DNA of 6,047 nucleotides. It comes from JAHEEL01 sp039715165. Lineage in GTDB: Bacteria > Actinomycetota > Acidimicrobiia > Spongiisociales > UBA5794. The first letter of the stretch is position 1. Every line of letters starts with the position of its first letter. The notes under the pieces are model-generated. The model ran no database searches. It saw only the letters and a list, made by a program, of their open reading frames with translations, and was not told the origin of the DNA. Below, in pieces: positions 4,784 to 6,047 of the stretch. The stretch covers positions 1-6,047 of the forward strand of contig JBDLHX010000128.1 in NCBI GenBank assembly GCA_039715165.1, written 5' to 3'. Made by a program: the position numbers and the translations under genes.

Positions 4784-5293
4784 ATGGCTAACGAGTTCAC
4801 ACCGACCTGGGAAGAGGTTGCGCACCGATATGGGCGCAAGATCTACAACTTCGCGTATCGCCTCACCGGGAACCCCGACGACGCCGCAGACCTCGTGCAG
4901 GAAGTACTCCTCCGGGTTCGCAAGGGCCTCTCGTCGTATCGGCCCGGGTCGTTCGAGGGCTGGCTCTGGCGCATCACCCGCAACGCCTTCCTCGACGGTG
5001 TCCGCAAGAAGCAGCGCCGGCCCGAGTCGGCGCTCCCCGAAGGTGACCACCACGCCCTCGGCTCGAGCCCGTCACCGGACGACGTCCTCACTTCCGTGCG
5101 CCTCTCCGACGACGTTCAGGCTGCACTCCTCAAGCTCCCCTATGACTTCCGGGAGGCCGTCGTCCTCTGCGACGTTGTCGGCCTCACCTACGACGAGATT
5201 GCAGAAGCCACCGACGTGCCCGTCGGCACGGTGCGCAGCCGGATCCACCGCGGCCGCAAGCTCCTCAGGGGGATGCTGACATGGCCGGTCTGA
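4784..5293 (+). CDS. sigE: ECF RNA polymerase sigma factor, SigE-like, 169 aa
   Basis: Alternative sigma factor that directs RNA polymerase to stress promoters, most likely for envelope stress. Region 2 spans about residues 10-80: YNFAYRLTGNPDDAADLVQEVLLRV (21-45) covers 2.1-2.2, and GSFEGWLWRITRNAFLDGVRKKQR (55-78) covers 2.3-2.4, which reads the -10. Region 4 spans about 108-163, with the helix-turn-helix LTYDEIAEATDVPVGTVRSRIHRGRKLLR (134-162) that reads the -35. SFEGWL, AVVLCD-GLTYDEI and GTVRSRIHRGR are close to the mycobacterial SigE sequence as I recall it. ATG 4784 is chosen, with GGGGA just upstream at short spacing; an in-frame TTG at 4772 would add only MWGS-like residues and displace the ribosome site. 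There is no long N-terminal extension. The 3' end overlaps the anti-sigma gene by 13 nt, the usual arrangement for balanced synthesis. The symbol reflects similarity, not proven orthology. Confidence 0.92.
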   Translation: MANEFTPTWEEVAHRYGRKIYNFAYRLTGNPDDAADLVQEVLLRVRKGLSSYRPGSFEGWLWRITRNAFLDGVRKKQRRPESALPEGDHHALGSSPSPDDVLTSVRLSDDVQAALLKLPYDFREAVVLCDVVGLTYDEIAEATDVPVGTVRSRIHRGRKLLRGMLTWPV

Positions 5294-5886
5294 TCTCCGA
5301 CCCGAACGCTCGCGGTGAGCTCTTCTCGGCGTATCTCGACGGCGAGCTGACTCCAGACGAGCTGACGCTCGTCGGCGAACTCCTCGACGGAGACGAAGAG
5401 TCGGTCGCGCAGTTCCGTGCGCTTCGATCCGTGCGGCGGGCGGTGCGGTTGGTTCCGGAGTTGGAGGTGCCCGCGGCGCTGCTCCCGGACGGTCATCTCG
5501 GGGACCTGCTGTCGGCCTATCTGGATGGCGAGCTTGCCGTGTTCGAGCACCGTCGTGTCACCGACCACCTCGTTCACTGTCAGGACTGCCGGGACGACCT
5601 TCACGAGCTCGACCGGGCGAGGATCGCGGTGCGTTCCCTCCCGGGCGCCGACGCGACCATGACGACTGAGATCCCGGCGATCCCGCAGCCTCGTCGCCGG
5701 CGGAGGTTCGTGGTCAGCGGCATCGCCGCAGCGGCCGCGGCCCTCGTCCTCGTCGTCATGACGACGGGCGGAGGGGATGACCCCGTCTTCACACTCGACG
5801 ATCTTGCGACGCGCCACGTTGCGAGGGCCTCAGCGGAGCCGGGTTTCGCGATCCTCCCTGCTGGGCTGGAGGTGTCGTCGCCATGA
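5281..5886 (+). CDS. Membrane-anchored zinc-binding anti-sigma factor (RseA-like), 201 aa
   Basis: Partner that holds the upstream sigma factor inactive at the membrane. A zf-HC2/ZAS domain occupies about residues 70-120: His72 (HLGDLLSAYLDGEL), then His96-X3-Cys100-X2-Cys103 in DHLVHCQDC, the standard zinc ligand set. A basic stretch RRRRR (138-142) precedes one membrane helix (143-161), leaving a tail of about 40 residues outside. The odd part is residues 10-58: LFSAYLDGELTPDELTLVGELL, followed by ALRSVRRAV, mirrors the real domain, sharing SAYLDGEL exactly (16-23 and 78-85), but has no His or Cys ligands. It looks like a degenerate second domain. ATG 5281 follows AGGGGGA (5267-5273) by 7 nt inside the sigma gene, and the ORF is 13 nt overlapped with it, so translation is coupled. 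The stop overlaps the next start (ATGA). Release by redox change or proteolysis is possible but not shown. Confidence 0.9.
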   Translation: MAGLISDPNARGELFSAYLDGELTPDELTLVGELLDGDEESVAQFRALRSVRRAVRLVPELEVPAALLPDGHLGDLLSAYLDGELAVFEHRRVTDHLVHCQDCRDDLHELDRARIAVRSLPGADATMTTEIPAIPQPRRRRRFVVSGIAAAAAALVLVVMTTGGGDDPVFTLDDLATRHVARASAEPGFAILPAGLEVSSP

Positions 5887-6047
5887 AGCTGCACCGCCTC
5901 GTCACCGTCGCCGGCCTGGTCGTTGCCGTCGTTGCCACCTCGGTGAGTCCCTCATGGGCCGACGACCTCGGCGACTACCTCGCCGAAGCGGATGAGGCGA
6001 TCTACTCGGGACGAAGATTCGTCGGGACGACATGGGACGGGATCGTC
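5883..6047 (+). CDS. Secreted protein, N-terminal part cut by window edge; possibly RseB/MucB-like sigma-E regulator
   Basis: The first 55 residues are visible and the frame is open to the right edge. Residues 1-26 form a clear Sec signal peptide: MKLHR, a hydrophobic core (LVTVAGLVVAVVATSV) and a cleavage site after SWA, followed by DDLGDYL. The mature start (residues 27-55) contains LAEADEAIYSGRRFVGTTWDG. This resembles the opening of RseB/MucB-type periplasmic proteins, where an A-A-Y-G-x-(F/R)V pattern begins the lipoprotein-like half-barrel. That match is short and should be taken as a suggestion. The start overlaps the anti-sigma stop (ATGA), with GGAGG (5868-5872) 10 nt upstream. Being co-translated with a membrane anti-sigma factor fits a sensor or protector that binds its outer tail. 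Confidence 0.8.
   Translation, partial: MKLHRLVTVAGLVVAVVATSVSPSWADDLGDYLAEADEAIYSGRRFVGTTWDGIV

Overview
This GC-rich window looks chromosomal and actinobacterial. The reasons are a WhiB-family regulator (a family essentially confined to Actinobacteria and their phages), a SigE-type ECF sigma factor with a zinc-binding anti-sigma factor, and a succinate dehydrogenase in the order cytochrome b, flavoprotein, iron-sulfur protein, as in mycobacterial Sdh1. The precise lineage cannot be fixed from this sequence. A deep-branching, uncultured group such as Acidimicrobiia is a guess only.

Left part (1-2839, minus strand): the respiratory operon sdhC-sdhA-sdhB, tightly packed and translationally coupled. 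SdhB runs off the left edge. SdhC carries four histidines spaced as in single-subunit, di-heme (type B) quinone-reacting anchors. A housekeeping-type promoter (TCGACA, 17 nt, GATAAT) lies just upstream of sdhC.

Middle (2840-4535): a divergent promoter region separates sdhC from a plus-strand whiB gene. The whiB promoter is TTGACA, 17 nt, GAGAAT. Two near-identical inverted repeats (TGGGA-N2/3-TCCCA) lie over its -10 box and its start codon, about three helical turns apart. Downstream of whiB is a short intergenic segment with a hairpin, five tandem 7-bp units and a 10-bp inverted repeat. It is followed by an unrecognised 326-aa protein with one N-terminal membrane anchor and a C-terminal domain whose outline resembles an Mrr-like nuclease fold without its usual catalytic residues. 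A long stem-loop follows that gene.

Right part (4536-6047, plus strand): an envelope-stress cluster consisting of tatA, a SigE-like ECF sigma factor, its membrane-anchored zinc-binding anti-sigma factor, and the start of a secreted protein that may be an RseB/MucB-like regulator. The sigma gene is preceded by GGGAACC-N16-CGTT, close to the consensus recognised by SigE-type factors, so autoregulation is likely. The last three genes overlap and should be co-translated. The anti-sigma factor has an unusual layout: its N-terminus repeats the SAYLDGEL half of the zinc-binding domain but lacks the metal ligands.

No mobile element, CRISPR array, tRNA, rRNA or defence island is visible. The gene content is mostly familiar. 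The least explained items are the 326-aa membrane protein, the duplicated anti-sigma domain, the paired palindromes at whiB and the heptamer repeats.
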